Origin: Mycolicibacterium gadium
GTDB lineage: Bacteria; Actinomycetota; Actinomycetes; Mycobacteriales; Mycobacteriaceae
Reading direction: 5' to 3'
DNA length: 64,000 nt
Assembly: GCF_010728925.1 (NCBI RefSeq)
Contig: NZ_AP022608.1
Span: 620,001-684,000, forward strand
Part shown: positions 52,927 through 62,331 of the stretch, piece by piece
Numbering within the stretch: the stretch's first letter is position 1
How the letters are laid out: the number at the start of each line of letters is the position of its first letter
Program-made: the position numbers and the translations under genes
Notes under the pieces: model-generated
Database searches by the model: none
What the model was told of the DNA's origin: nothing
Seen by the model: the letters and a program-made list of their open reading frames with translations, nothing else

Positions 52927-53889
52927 GTGTTCCGATTCGCACTCAGCGTGCTGCTCGCCGCGTCACTCGCCCTGACCGGTTGTCAGCAGTCCGAGCAGAC
53001 CTCCGAGGAACCGGCTTATCCGAGCGGACCCATCACGATGACGGCGGGAGCCAACCCGGGCAGTGGATTCGACATCACGATCCGCGCGGTGGTCGAGGCG
53101 CTGCAGCGCGAACAGCTCGTCGATGTGCCGTTACCCGTAGAGAATCGGCCGGGAAACAGTGGCGCAGATTTCCTCGCCGAGATGGTAGAGCGATATCAGG
53201 GTAAAGACAACGAGGTTTCGGTCACGTCGCTGTCGATGATGATGAACGAACTGCTCGGCAAGTCGACGTACGGCTACGACGACGTCATGATGATCGCGCG
53301 GCTGATCACCGAGTACTACGTGGTCGTCACCCGTCCCGACTCCCCGTACAACAACCTTGGTGACGTTCTGTCGGCCATCAAGTCCGACGCTGAGCGCGTC
53401 GTGGTCGGCGCCGCCAATGACGATCAGGCACCTTTCGACCTGCTGGTCGCGTCGGCCGGCGGTGACGCCTCGACCATCAACTACGTACCGTTCGAGGGCG
53501 GTGGTGACCAGATCAGCGCACTGGAGAAGGGCGACATCAGCGTCGCGATCGGCGGTGTCAGCGAGTTCGTCGACCTGCTGAAGGCAGGAACCCTGCAGGC
53601 GCTGGGGGTGTTATCCGAGGAGCGCTTGCCCGAACTGGATGTGCCGACCGCCAGGGAGCAAGGGTTCGACGTCACCCTCTCCAATTGGCGCGGCCTTTAC
53701 GGACCGCCGGAGATGCCGCAGGTCGCCGTCGAGTTCTGGCAGAACGCGCTGGGCAAAATGGTGGAATCGCCGACCTGGCAGCAGATCGCCAAGGACAGAC
53801 ACTTCACCACGACCTTCATGATCGGCGACGAGCTCCAGACCTTCTTGGCGGAGACCCAGGCCGACGTCAAACAAGCGCTGGCGCTGTGA
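52927..53889 (+). CDS. Orphan TctC/Bug-family solute-binding lipoprotein
   Basis: A 320-residue tripartite tricarboxylate-type binding protein: lipobox LALTGC near residue 19, then the family start YPSGPITMTAGANPGSGFDI, PVENRPGNSGADF and NYVPFEGGGDQISALEKGDISVAIGG. It would bind a small organic acid outside the membrane. No TctA or TctB membrane partner is in the window, so it is an orphan that borrows a distant transporter or signals. GTG start. Confidence 0.85.
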   Translation: MFRFALSVLLAASLALTGCQQSEQTSEEPAYPSGPITMTAGANPGSGFDITIRAVVEALQREQLVDVPLPVENRPGNSGADFLAEMVERYQGKDNEVSVTSLSMMMNELLGKSTYGYDDVMMIARLITEYYVVVTRPDSPYNNLGDVLSAIKSDAERVVVGAANDDQAPFDLLVASAGGDASTINYVPFEGGGDQISALEKGDISVAIGGVSEFVDLLKAGTLQALGVLSEERLPELDVPTAREQGFDVTLSNWRGLYGPPEMPQVAVEFWQNALGKMVESPTWQQIAKDRHFTTTFMIGDELQTFLAETQADVKQALAL

Positions 53890-54588
53890 TCAGTTCTTCG
53901 GCGTCGGGCTCATCGAGCTGATGTAGTACGTCTCGTCGCCGGTGGCATATCCGCCGCCCGCGGTCGCGATATGCACGTGGTCGAAGTGGTTGGCGGTCTC
54001 GTTGCCGTAGTCCGCGGTCCAACTCGGTGCGCCGATGCCGGGGTAGAAGCCCTGCCGCCAGATCACGTGCAGGATTCCCCAGCGCTTCGCGTTCGCCAAC
54101 GCCAGCCCGGCGATCTGGTTGCCGAGTTCGATGCCCTCTTCGCTGCTGTGGTTCGGGATCATGACGTCGATCGCCAGACCTTCGGGATGCCATCGCAACG
54201 GGTCCTGCCGATGCCCGCCGATGGTGGTGATCTCGGGGAACATCACGCTGATCGCGCGGGCGGCCCAAATGGTCCTGACCTGCAAACCGTTCTCGGGCGC
54301 GACGCCCTTGGGCAGCTCGAACGGAAGCTCTCGTGCAGCGGCGGGCGCGCTCGCGGCCAGCAGTTCGGCCTCCGCGGGCACCGGGACCCTCGGCGCAGCG
54401 GGCGGAGTGGATTCGGGTGACATCGGCGCCACCGCCACCGGCTTCTCGCTGTGCGGCGCATCGGCATTCTGGGCGTACAGCATGGCGCCGGAGACGACCA
54501 ACGAAACCACGATCGCCAACCAGCGGCCACGGCCGTTAGCTAACAGGTTTCTCGCCACGGGAGAGCACTTTACTGTCGTCTCTGACAC
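53890..54588 (-). CDS. Exported ARB_07466-like (peptidase M15-fold) protein
   Basis: About 232 residues: an N-terminal membrane anchor (WLAIVVSLVVSGAMLYAQ), a Pro/Ala linker, and a C-terminal domain with RTIWAARAISVMFPEITTIGGHRQD, HPEGLAIDVMIPNHSSEEG, GILHVIWRQGFYP and NHFDHVHI. The His/Asp pattern (HPEGLAIDVM ... HFDHVH) is that of D,D-carboxypeptidase-like M15 folds, so peptidoglycan trimming is plausible. The start is uncertain: GTG 54588 keeps the anchor near the N-terminus; the frame is open to 54651. Confidence 0.78.
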   Translation of the reverse strand: MSETTVKCSPVARNLLANGRGRWLAIVVSLVVSGAMLYAQNADAPHSEKPVAVAPMSPESTPPAAPRVPVPAEAELLAASAPAAARELPFELPKGVAPENGLQVRTIWAARAISVMFPEITTIGGHRQDPLRWHPEGLAIDVMIPNHSSEEGIELGNQIAGLALANAKRWGILHVIWRQGFYPGIGAPSWTADYGNETANHFDHVHIATAGGGYATGDETYYISSMSPTPKN

Positions 54589-54757
54589 GGTAGTGCCGTC
54601 TTCGTGCTCTCGTAATGTTCTCTTAGGCCCCGACGACCCGACGGCCAGCAAGTTCTACGCCACCGACAATCCCAAAAAGTTCTCGATCGCGGTGTGTTGG
54701 CGCCGAGCGCGTAGTACTACTCATCCGCGGTTGTCCACGGCACGGCATCCTGTACGC

Positions 54758-56077
54758 ATGACGCTCACCAAGCCCGGGTCCCGTGCCGGCAGGGTCGCTG
54801 CCGAGACGCCGGCCGACCGTGACCGCGCTGTCGACGTCGCCCGGCTCGCCGCCCTCGTGGTCGTCATGTTCGGCCACTGCGCACTGCTGCTCGCCACCAT
54901 CGACAGCGGGCTGCGGATCGGCAACCTGCTCGGCGAACTGCCCGCGATCGCGCCCGTCACCTGGATCGTGCAGGTCATGCCGCTGTTCTTCCTGGCAGGC
55001 GGTGCGGCGGGCGCCTACGGCTGGCATTCGGGCTCGTCGTGGGGCACCTGGCTGGTCAAACGCGCGCAGCGGCTGTGCCGCCCCGTTTTCTGGTATCTCG
55101 CCGCATGGTCGATCGGGATTGTGGTGACCTACTACGTGCTCGGCGCCGATTCCGCGGCGAGCATCGGCCGCGAATGCGTGGCCCTGCTGTGGTTCCTCGG
55201 TGTCTACCTCGTGGTGCTGGCCTTCGTCCCCGCCCTGACCCGGATGTCGACCGGTCGCGCGGTCGCCGCGATCGTCGGCGTACTGATAGCCGTCTCCGCG
55301 GGATTCGACGCGATTCGATTCGCGGTCGGCGCACCGATGGCGGGCGTCGCGAACTTCGTCATCGTCTGGCTGATCCCGATGGTGATCGGGGTGGCCTACG
55401 CACGACACCTGATCCGCGCGCGCACAGCGCTCGTCGTCGCCGCATCCGCATTCTCCGCGCAACTCGTGATCGCGGCCGTCGGCCCCTACGAGGTCTCCCT
55501 GGTTGTCACTGGGACCGAACGGATCTCGAACGTGTCGCCGCCGACGCTGTTGCTCGCGCTGCACTGCACCTGGATGTCGTTCGCGTTCATCGCCCTCGCG
55601 GGCCCGATTCGGCGCTGGGCTCAGCGTCCGCGCGTCTGGTACATCGTCGCGACAGGCAACGCGGGAGCGATGACGCTGTATCTCTGGCACATCCCCGCGA
55701 TCGCGGTGGCCACCTTCACGCTGCACGCCTTCGGTCTGGACGCCTATGATGTTGACGCCCCGTACTTTTGGGCCATGCTTGCGCTGCGTGCCGTGGTGTT
55801 CGCGGTCGTGATGCTCGCCATGTTCATGCTGCTCTCGCCGCTCGAACATCGCCGACTGCCGTGGTGGGACGCGCCCGTCGCCGCCACCGGCGCCCGGTCG
55901 ACCGCCGCCGGTGTGCTGATCGTCCTCGCCGGAGTGTCGCTGGTATTGCTCGCCAAGAACGGTCTGGGCGACCTCTACGGGCTCGTCACCCTTGCGTGCT
56001 TCGTCACCGCGGGCGCTGCCGCGCGGATCTGCGCCGGAGCGAAGTCTTCCCAATCCGCAACGACCACAACCGTTTAA
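54758..56077 (+). CDS. Acyltransferase 3 family membrane protein
   Basis: A 439-residue membrane acyltransferase. It opens with [26 protein letters not shown] (the family R/D start and the catalytic-region His) and has about ten further helices, including [20 protein letters not shown]. Relatives O-acylate glycans or lipids of the envelope. ATG at 54758; the long open frame upstream is a shadow of the opposite gene. Its stop codon overlaps that of the convergent mmpL gene. Confidence 0.82.
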   Translation: MTLTKPGSRAGRVAAETPADRDRAVDVARLAALVVVMFGHCALLLATIDSGLRIGNLLGELPAIAPVTWIVQVMPLFFLAGGAAGAYGWHSGSSWGTWLVKRAQRLCRPVFWYLAAWSIGIVVTYYVLGADSAASIGRECVALLWFLGVYLVVLAFVPALTRMSTGRAVAAIVGVLIAVSAGFDAIRFAVGAPMAGVANFVIVWLIPMVIGVAYARHLIRARTALVVAASAFSAQLVIAAVGPYEVSLVVTGTERISNVSPPTLLLALHCTWMSFAFIALAGPIRRWAQRPRVWYIVATGNAGAMTLYLWHIPAIAVATFTLHAFGLDAYDVDAPYFWAMLALRAVVFAVVMLAMFMLLSPLEHRRLPWWDAPVAATGARSTAAGVLIVLAGVSLVLLAKNGLGDLYGLVTLACFVTAGAAARICAGAKSSQSATTTTV

Positions 56078-58947
56078 CGTTCGGCGAGCTGCTCCGGGGG
56101 CTTGGGCCACGGCACCGGGCGCGGCCTGGCACGCACCACCTGCGGCCACCAGAACCATTTGCCCATCAGGGCCGCGATCGACGGGGTCATGAACGCGCGG
56201 ATCACCAGAGTGTCGAACAGCAGGCCCATTCCGATCGTCGATCCGACTTGCGCCACCACTGTCAGCTCGCTCACCGTCATCGAGATCATCGTGAAGGCGA
56301 ACACCAAACCGGCTGAGGTGACGACCGACCCGCTCCCACCCATCGCGCGGATGATCGCCGTGTTCACGCCCGCGTGCAGTTCCTCCTTCAGACGCGCGAC
56401 GAGCAGCAGGTTGTAGTCGGCGCCCACCGCCAACAGGATGATCACCGCCATCGCCATGACCATGAACTGCAGTTCGATGCCGAGCACGTGCTGCCAGATC
56501 AGCACCGACAGGCCGAACGATGCGCCCAGCGACAGCACCACGGTGCCGACGATGACCGCCGCCGCGACGACGGCGCGAGTGATGATCAGCATGATGGTGA
56601 AGATCAGTGCAAGTGCGAGGATCGCCGCGATCATCAGGTCGTAATTGTTGCCGTCCTGCATGTCTTTGAACGACGCCGCGGTTCCGCCGAGGTAGATCGT
56701 GGAACCCTCGAGGGGCGTGCCCTTGATCGCTTCCTTGGCCGCGTGCTTGATGGCCTCGATGCGCTCGATGCCGTCAGCACTGAGCGGATCTTCCTCGTGC
56801 TGGATGATCATCCGAACCGCTTTACCGTTCGGTGAGATGAAGCTGTCCATGCCGCGCTTGAACTCTTCGTTGTCGAAGATCTCCGGCGGCAGATAGAACG
56901 TGTCGTCGTTCCACGAGTCGTTGAACGCGTCGCCCATGGCCGACTGGTTCTCCGACAGCGCAGCCTGTTGATCCTGCATGCCTCCCTGCGTGGCGTGCAT
57001 CGTCAGCATCATGTTCTTCATCGTCTTCATCGTCTCGATCTGCTGCGGCATCAACGCCAGTAGTTGCGGCATCAGCGAATCGAGCCGCTCGAGATCGGGG
57101 AGCAGGTCCTGGACGGCCTCGGTCGTGGTGTCAACGCCGTCGATCGTGTCGAACACCGACCGCATCGACCAACAGAGGTTGATGTTGTAGCAGTGCGGTT
57201 CCCAGTAGAAGTAGTTGCGGATGGGACGGAAGAAGTCGTCGAAATTCGCGATGTAGTCCCGCAATTCGGCGATGTCGACGGTCATGGTGCGCGTCTTCTC
57301 CACCATGCTGTGCGTCGTCGCACTCATCTCGCCCATCAGGTTCGACATGCGGGTCATCGTGTCGATGGTGACCTGCATTTCGTCGGCCTGCTTCAGCATG
57401 TCGTCCATGCGGTCCTGCAGGTACTTGCGGTTCAGGTCCTGGCCGACGCCACCCAGACTCATCTGCGCCGGAATCGTGCTGAACTTCACGGGTTTACCGT
57501 CGGGGCGGGTGATCGCCTGAACGCGGCCGATTCCGGGCACCCGGAAGATGGCCTTGGCGATTTTGTCGATCACCAGGAAGTCCGCGGAGTTGCGCAGGTC
57601 GTGGTCGGTTTCGATGAGCAGCAGCTCGGGATTCATGGTCGCCGGCGAGAAATGGCGTTCGGCCGCCGCGAAGCCCAGGTTCGCGGGCAGGTCGGGCGGG
57701 AGGTATTTGCGGTCGTTGTAGTTGGGTTGGTACCCGGGCAACGTCAAGAGTCCGACGAGGGACAGCGCGATCGTCGCGAGCAGAACCGGACCCGGCCACC
57801 GGACGATGGCGGCACCGATCTTGCGCCAGCCCCGAATGCGCATGGCGCGCTTGGGTTCCAGCAGGCCGAACCTGCTCGCCACGGTGATGATCGCCGGCCC
57901 CAACGTCAGGGCGACGAGCACGCCGGTGGCCATGCCCACGGCCAGCGGAACGCCCAGCGTCTGGAAGTACGGCAACCGTGTGAAGGACAGGCAGAAGGTC
58001 GCCCCCGCGATGGTCATACCCGAGCCGAGCACGACGTGCGCGGTGCCGTGGAACATCGTGTAGAAGGCCGACTCTCGGTCCTCACCGAGAGTGCGCGCCT
58101 CCTGATAACGGCCTATGAGGAAGATCGCGTAGTCCGTCGCCGCGGCTATCGCGAGTGTGACAAGCAGGTTCGTGGCGAACGTCGATAACCCGATCAGTTC
58201 GTGATAGCCGAGGAACGCCACCACCCCTCGCGTCGCAGACAGCGTGAGGACCACCATCACGAGTACGAGCAGAACGGTTCGTATCGATCGATAAACAAGC
58301 AAGAGCATCGTGATGATCACCGCGAAGGTGACCAGTTCGATCACCCGGACGCTTCGGTCGCTCGCGATCTGTTGATCGGCGACCAGCGCCGAGCCGCCAG
58401 TCACGTAGACCTTCACGCCCGGCGGCGGTTCCAGCCCGTCGACGAGCTCGATGACCTGCTCCACCGACTCGTTGGACAGCGCCTCGCCCATGTTGCCGGC
58501 GAGGTACACCTGCACGTATGCGGCCTTGCCGTCGGCGCTCTGCGCGCCGGCCGCCGTCAGCGGATCGCCCCAGAAGTCCTGAACGTGCTCGACGTGTTTG
58601 GTGTCGGCCTCGAGTTTGTCGACCAGTTCGTCGTAGTACTTGTGCGCATCCGCGCCCAGCGGCTTGTCCCCTTCGAGGAGGATCATCACCGCGCTATCGG
58701 ATTTGTACTCCTCGAAGACCTCGCCGACCTTCTTCATCGCGATCACCGACGGCGCTTCGGCCGGGCTCATCGACACCGACCGCATCTGGCCGACCACTTC
58801 CAATTGCGGCACGGTGACGTTGAGCAGGGCGACTATGAGGACCCACCCGATGATGATCGGCACGGAGAACATGCGGATCCACTTGGCAAGGCCTTTGCGG
58901 CGCTTCTGCGCGTGCGGGGCCAGCGGATCTTGGGTCGGAGCGCTCAT
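56074..58947 (-). CDS. MmpL-family RND transporter (complete)
   Basis: A 957-residue mycobacterial membrane transporter most like the MmpL4/MmpL5 group. TM1 is [18 protein letters not shown]; the porter domain follows ([28 protein letters not shown]). TM helices 2-6 include [24 protein letters not shown], and the second half repeats the plan with [21 protein letters not shown]. The middle coiled coil ([20 protein letters not shown]) is present. It exports lipids, siderophores or drugs; no MmpS gene adjoins it. ATG at 58947. Confidence 0.92.
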   Translation of the reverse strand: MSAPTQDPLAPHAQKRRKGLAKWIRMFSVPIIIGWVLIVALLNVTVPQLEVVGQMRSVSMSPAEAPSVIAMKKVGEVFEEYKSDSAVMILLEGDKPLGADAHKYYDELVDKLEADTKHVEHVQDFWGDPLTAAGAQSADGKAAYVQVYLAGNMGEALSNESVEQVIELVDGLEPPPGVKVYVTGGSALVADQQIASDRSVRVIELVTFAVIITMLLLVYRSIRTVLLVLVMVVLTLSATRGVVAFLGYHELIGLSTFATNLLVTLAIAAATDYAIFLIGRYQEARTLGEDRESAFYTMFHGTAHVVLGSGMTIAGATFCLSFTRLPYFQTLGVPLAVGMATGVLVALTLGPAIITVASRFGLLEPKRAMRIRGWRKIGAAIVRWPGPVLLATIALSLVGLLTLPGYQPNYNDRKYLPPDLPANLGFAAAERHFSPATMNPELLLIETDHDLRNSADFLVIDKIAKAIFRVPGIGRVQAITRPDGKPVKFSTIPAQMSLGGVGQDLNRKYLQDRMDDMLKQADEMQVTIDTMTRMSNLMGEMSATTHSMVEKTRTMTVDIAELRDYIANFDDFFRPIRNYFYWEPHCYNINLCWSMRSVFDTIDGVDTTTEAVQDLLPDLERLDSLMPQLLALMPQQIETMKTMKNMMLTMHATQGGMQDQQAALSENQSAMGDAFNDSWNDDTFYLPPEIFDNEEFKRGMDSFISPNGKAVRMIIQHEEDPLSADGIERIEAIKHAAKEAIKGTPLEGSTIYLGGTAASFKDMQDGNNYDLMIAAILALALIFTIMLIITRAVVAAAVIVGTVVLSLGASFGLSVLIWQHVLGIELQFMVMAMAVIILLAVGADYNLLLVARLKEELHAGVNTAIIRAMGGSGSVVTSAGLVFAFTMISMTVSELTVVAQVGSTIGMGLLFDTLVIRAFMTPSIAALMGKWFWWPQVVRARPRPVPWPKPPEQLAER

Positions 58948-59085
58948 CGGAGTGTCGTCGCGCGCGAAGGGGCGCTTCCGCTGCTAATGAGCCCAGCCTG
59001 AACACAGTTGGGCACCTCGCGGAGCTCCTCCCTGGATTGTTAAGCTTGCCTTAGTTCCTACCAGATCGGGCCCGCCAGCGGCCAC

Positions 59086-59721
59086 TCACAGCAGCCCCAC
59101 AGCGAACGAAGCCGCCTGATCGACCATTCCCGACCGGACGTAGGCGCCGTGCGCACCCCAATCCCGTCCGCCTTCGAAACAAATCGGGTCGTTCGGCACG
59201 CACATCTCCACGGTCTTCCCGGCGTAGAGCGGCGCGACGCGGGGTAGCGGACCGGGTGACAGCGAATCGGCGAAGCTGCTCCTCGGACCGCCGAAGATCG
59301 CGGCCGCGGCGACGTTGTCGGCGACGGCAGGTGGCATCGCGGCGGTGGCCAGGTCGACTACTGCGGCCCCCTGGGAGTAGCCGCCGAGCACCATCCGGGT
59401 ATTCGGGCACGTCGTGGCCATCGACTGCACGTGAGCGCTCACGTCGTCGCGGCCCGCGGGCGTGCTGCGGCCGAAGTCCCGGCTCGCGGGGTAGTTGACC
59501 GCATACACACCCACAGAGCGCTCGCCGAGGCGTGAACGCAGCGAGTCGACGAACGCCTGCCCGATACCGCCGACGCCGGGCGGTTCGGTGGTACCACGAG
59601 CGAACACGATTTCGACGTCGGGACAAGGAGCCGCGGCCGCGGTTGGCGCGGTCGCCAGAGTGAGTGGCAGGGCGGTGGCGGTGAGGCCCAGGAGCCCGAG
59701 AATGCGCAGAATCGTCGTCAT
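59086..59721 (-). CDS. Cutinase-family secreted serine esterase
   Basis: A 211-residue secreted alpha/beta hydrolase (CULP type). Signal peptide MTTILRILGLLGLTATALPL to TAAAAPCP, then PDVEIVFARGTTEPPGVGGIG, nucleophile motif GGYSQGAAVV, and the Asp/His pair in CVPNDPICFEGGRDWGAHGAYV. Paired Cys residues fit the two family disulfides. It probably cleaves lipid or wax esters. It lies upstream of mmpL on the same strand, but 138 bases apart. Confidence 0.9.
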   Translation of the reverse strand: MTTILRILGLLGLTATALPLTLATAPTAAAAPCPDVEIVFARGTTEPPGVGGIGQAFVDSLRSRLGERSVGVYAVNYPASRDFGRSTPAGRDDVSAHVQSMATTCPNTRMVLGGYSQGAAVVDLATAAMPPAVADNVAAAAIFGGPRSSFADSLSPGPLPRVAPLYAGKTVEMCVPNDPICFEGGRDWGAHGAYVRSGMVDQAASFAVGLL

Positions 59722-60131
59722 ACTCTTACGTCGTTCCGGGACGCCGAGATGTCACAATCGGTCCTTGCGAATCACCCGAAAAACTGACGCATGCGTTAAC
59801 AAGATCACTGTGCAGCAAACTTCGATTTGTTCCGTTAGTGATCTTGCGTGACAGCCGGGACTGCCGCGTTGCATGGTTTGAAATAGCTAACGCGGGGCCC
59901 ACGGGGCGCCTGATTTTGGCGCTGAGGTGCTGATCGGGCCCCCGACCTGGCAATACACCGCGCGAGACGACGCCATATGCCTTAGCGTGTGAGTTGTCGC
60001 AGCTCGTGTCGACTGCGTCGCACAGGTACAAGCAAATACTACCCGGTTAGCTTCGCGCGGGGGCGCAGCGACGGGTGGTGGCCAGGTTGGACCGGCCAGA
60101 TGTGTTCGCCGACGAAGGTGGTGGGGAAGCG
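59722..60131. other. 410-base gap between cutinase and DUF7159-type gene
   Basis: A divergent promoter region with no gene I can support. Its one clear structure is a perfect 10-bp inverted repeat, CAAGATCACT (59800-59809) and AGTGATCTTG (59837-59846), with 27 bases between the arms. Local base composition is more AT-rich than the flanking genes. The repeat could be an operator for either divergent gene. Confidence 0.6.
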
Positions 60132-61451
60132 GTGGAAACGGTACTGGGGCTTTCCGTGACGTCGAGCAGCGTCGGATGGGTTCTGCTCGACGGGCTCGGC
60201 GTAGACGCGAACACCCTCGATCACGACGTGTTCGATGTCGCCACCGGTTCAGGAGAGTCCGTAGACATCTCGAGCCACGTCACCGCGGTCCGCGGCGTGT
60301 TGGCTATCGCAGCCGCGAGCGGCCACGAGCTGACATCCATGGGGCTGACCTGGACCCCCGACGCCGCCGCGACGGCGAGCCAGCTGCTGACGGCGCTGCC
60401 CGACCTGGGGTTCGAAAACATCGCGTCGGTCCGCCTCTCTGAAGCCGCAAGGACGTGGGCGTGCGCTTACGCCGGAGCTCTGGGGTTCGAGAAGGCGGCA
60501 GTCTGCGTCGTCGAGCCGTCGGCCGCGACTCTGTTGTCCTTCGGATATGGCGCCGTTCGTACCTTCGCGACCCACACACGGGAAAACGAGGACGGCCTGA
60601 GTCGGTGGCTGCAGGAGGCTTTCGAAACCAATCATCTGGACCCCGAGCATCTGTTCCTCGTCGGCTCTCGCGGGGACCTCGAGCTGATGTCGGGACGGCT
60701 CAGTGACGCATTGCCCATGTCGGTCGTGACGACCAACGAAGCACAGTTGGTGCTCGCGCGTGGGGCCGCGCTCGCGGTGCGGTCAACTGACACGACGGCC
60801 GCAATACCGTTGGTGCATAAGCACATCGATGCCCCAAGACTCGGCCAGAAGCTGTCCTGGTTCAGTTCTCCTGCCCGCGCTGCCGTCGTACTCGTCGCAG
60901 GCGTGCTGTTCGTACCGGTGCCTGTGCTCATCAACCAGCCAGGTGCCACGTCGCCGGAGAACCAGCCGGGGGCCAATTCGTCGACGACGTTGGAGACTGT
61001 CCAAGCTGTCACGGTGCCCGTCGAGCCGCAGCCGGCCAAAAGCGTCATGAAGCGGATGGCACAGTCCGCGCCGCTCCCTGCCGGTGCGCCATGGCCTGTC
61101 GCGGAGGTGCCGGCACCCGAAGCGCCCGTCACCGCCGAGCCGCTGGCCGTTCCGGACGCATCGGAGGCGCCGATGACGGAAGCGCCGGAAGCGCCCGTTA
61201 CCGACATTCCCGAGGCGCCGGTCGCGGGGGAGCCGGCCGAGGTCGCGCACCTGCCGGTGCCCGCTGAGGTCCCACACCTGCCGGAGCAGACCCAGCATCT
61301 GCCGGACCAGGACAGCCTGCATCTACCTGGGGTAGCCCCGGTACTGGCAGCTCCGGTACTCGCAGCAGAGGCGCCGGTCACCCAGACGGCGACGCCGTCG
61401 CCGCCACCCACGCAGGCACCGGCCAGCCCGTTTTTCGCCGCGCTGCCTTGA
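60132..61451 (+). CDS. Mycobacterial DUF7159-type membrane protein
   Basis: A 439-residue protein starting VETVLGLSVTSSSVGWVLLDG, the hallmark of a mycobacteria-specific family with an actin-like/ASKHA-looking N-terminal domain (VCVVEPSAATLLSFGYGAVR; LFLVGSRGDLELMSGRLSDAL). One transmembrane helix follows near residue 265 (AAVVLVAGVLFVPVPVLI), then a long Pro/Ala/Glu-rich outer tail with repeated EAPVT units. Function unknown. I chose GTG 60132 since the 19 upstream residues are not family-like. Confidence 0.75.
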   Translation: METVLGLSVTSSSVGWVLLDGLGVDANTLDHDVFDVATGSGESVDISSHVTAVRGVLAIAAASGHELTSMGLTWTPDAAATASQLLTALPDLGFENIASVRLSEAARTWACAYAGALGFEKAAVCVVEPSAATLLSFGYGAVRTFATHTRENEDGLSRWLQEAFETNHLDPEHLFLVGSRGDLELMSGRLSDALPMSVVTTNEAQLVLARGAALAVRSTDTTAAIPLVHKHIDAPRLGQKLSWFSSPARAAVVLVAGVLFVPVPVLINQPGATSPENQPGANSSTTLETVQAVTVPVEPQPAKSVMKRMAQSAPLPAGAPWPVAEVPAPEAPVTAEPLAVPDASEAPMTEAPEAPVTDIPEAPVAGEPAEVAHLPVPAEVPHLPEQTQHLPDQDSLHLPGVAPVLAAPVLAAEAPVTQTATPSPPPTQAPASPFFAALP

Positions 61452-61479
61452 TCGGCTTTCGCAACGCGCGGTCTGTGTC

Positions 61480-61517
61480 CTAAGGGGTTGATCGCGCGGT
61501 TGCGATCAACCCCTTAG
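61480..61517. terminator. Bidirectional hairpin terminator
   Basis: A perfect 16-bp stem, CTAAGGGGTTGATCGC (61480-61495) and GCGATCAACCCCTTAG (61502-61517), with a 6-base loop, lying between two convergent genes. No U-tract follows on either strand, as is common for mycobacterial hairpin terminators. Confidence 0.75.
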
Positions 61518-61544
61518 CGCACTGCCCGCGCAGGCCGCGCTGCC

Positions 61545-61994
61545 TTAGGTGGTAGTCCAGGTCCAGACGGAGGGATCGTTCGGCGGGTAGTTCATGCAGA
61601 CGTCGGTGGCGTGTGCGACGACGCCCTTGTTGTTGAAGAACAACTTCGCCCAGTTGCCCCAGCGCGTAGCCATCTGCTCGTAGTACACGTTCGTGGCCGT
61701 GTTCTCCGAATACTGCCTGCGACCAGCGTAATCGAGGGAGAAGAACCAGTAGATCCGGTTACGGGCCCCCGTCTGAACATCCGCGGGCCGGTTCCTGTAG
61801 TCGATCATGTAACGCTCGTAGTACACCGGGTCGGTGTCACGGGTGGCCGCCATGTATTGATCGACGGTGCAGGTCGTTTTCATGATCCGGCTCGGGATCG
61901 GATACTCGTCGGTCGCGTCCGCCGAGGCAACTCCCGGAAAGATCATGGCGGCGCAGCTCAGCGCGGTAGCCGCAATGCTCGCTTTGCGTAACAC
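61545..61994 (-). CDS. Small secreted mycobacterial protein (DUF5078-like)
   Basis: A 149-residue secreted protein: signal peptide MLRKASIAATALSCAAMIFP to GVASADA, then TCTVDQYMAATRDTDPVYYERYMIDYRNRP, WFFSLDYAGRRQYSENTATNVYYEQMATRWGNWAKLFFNNKGVVAHATDVC. Two Cys probably form a disulfide. I believe this is the DUF5078 family, but am not certain. It follows the DUF732 and mmpL genes on the same strand and may be exported with their system. Confidence 0.75.
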   Translation of the reverse strand: MLRKASIAATALSCAAMIFPGVASADATDEYPIPSRIMKTTCTVDQYMAATRDTDPVYYERYMIDYRNRPADVQTGARNRIYWFFSLDYAGRRQYSENTATNVYYEQMATRWGNWAKLFFNNKGVVAHATDVCMNYPPNDPSVWTWTTT

Positions 61995-62007
61995 TTCGTT
62001 CTCCTCG

Positions 62008-62331
62008 CTATTGCCCGGCTTGGAGCAGAGGCAGCTTGTCGGGGCAGTACAGGCGCAAACCAGCTCCGAGGAACTGCCACGCTTGCTCGGTGGTGGTGTC
62101 CTTCACCAATTGATCGTGGACGAACTTGGCCGACTCGGCCGCGGTGGTGTCTACGCCTTTGTTCAACCGCTTGCACGTGATCTTGGCGATCCAGGCGTTG
62201 TAGTCCTTCTGCCCGTAGATGCCGTAGATGTGCAGCTCGTTGGTGAAATCGGTGTCCACGTCGGCGTGCGCGGGCGACGCGAGCACCAATGCTGCTGCGA
62301 CGGCACCGATTCCGGCTAACAAACGCTTCAC
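62008..62331 (-). CDS. DUF732 small secreted protein
   Basis: A 107-residue secreted protein: signal peptide [23 protein letters not shown], then a DUF732 helical domain ([35 protein letters not shown] ... [21 protein letters not shown]) with two Cys forming the typical disulfide. Function unknown. The GTG at 62331 overlaps the mmpL stop as GTGA (62328-62331), so it is translationally coupled to the transporter. Confidence 0.82.
   Translation of the reverse strand: MKRLLAGIGAVAAALVLASPAHADVDTDFTNELHIYGIYGQKDYNAWIAKITCKRLNKGVDTTAAESAKFVHDQLVKDTTTEQAWQFLGAGLRLYCPDKLPLLQAGQ

Noticed and set aside
54623..56158. 511-codon minus-strand frame opposite the acyltransferase
   Set aside because: Shadow frame, very rich in Arg/Asp/Gly/His, with no domain.
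59040..59056. TTAAGCTTGCCTTAGTT upstream of mmpL as an IdeR iron box
   Set aside because: Only about 10 of 19 positions match the consensus; too weak to claim iron control, although MmpL4/5 relatives are iron-regulated.
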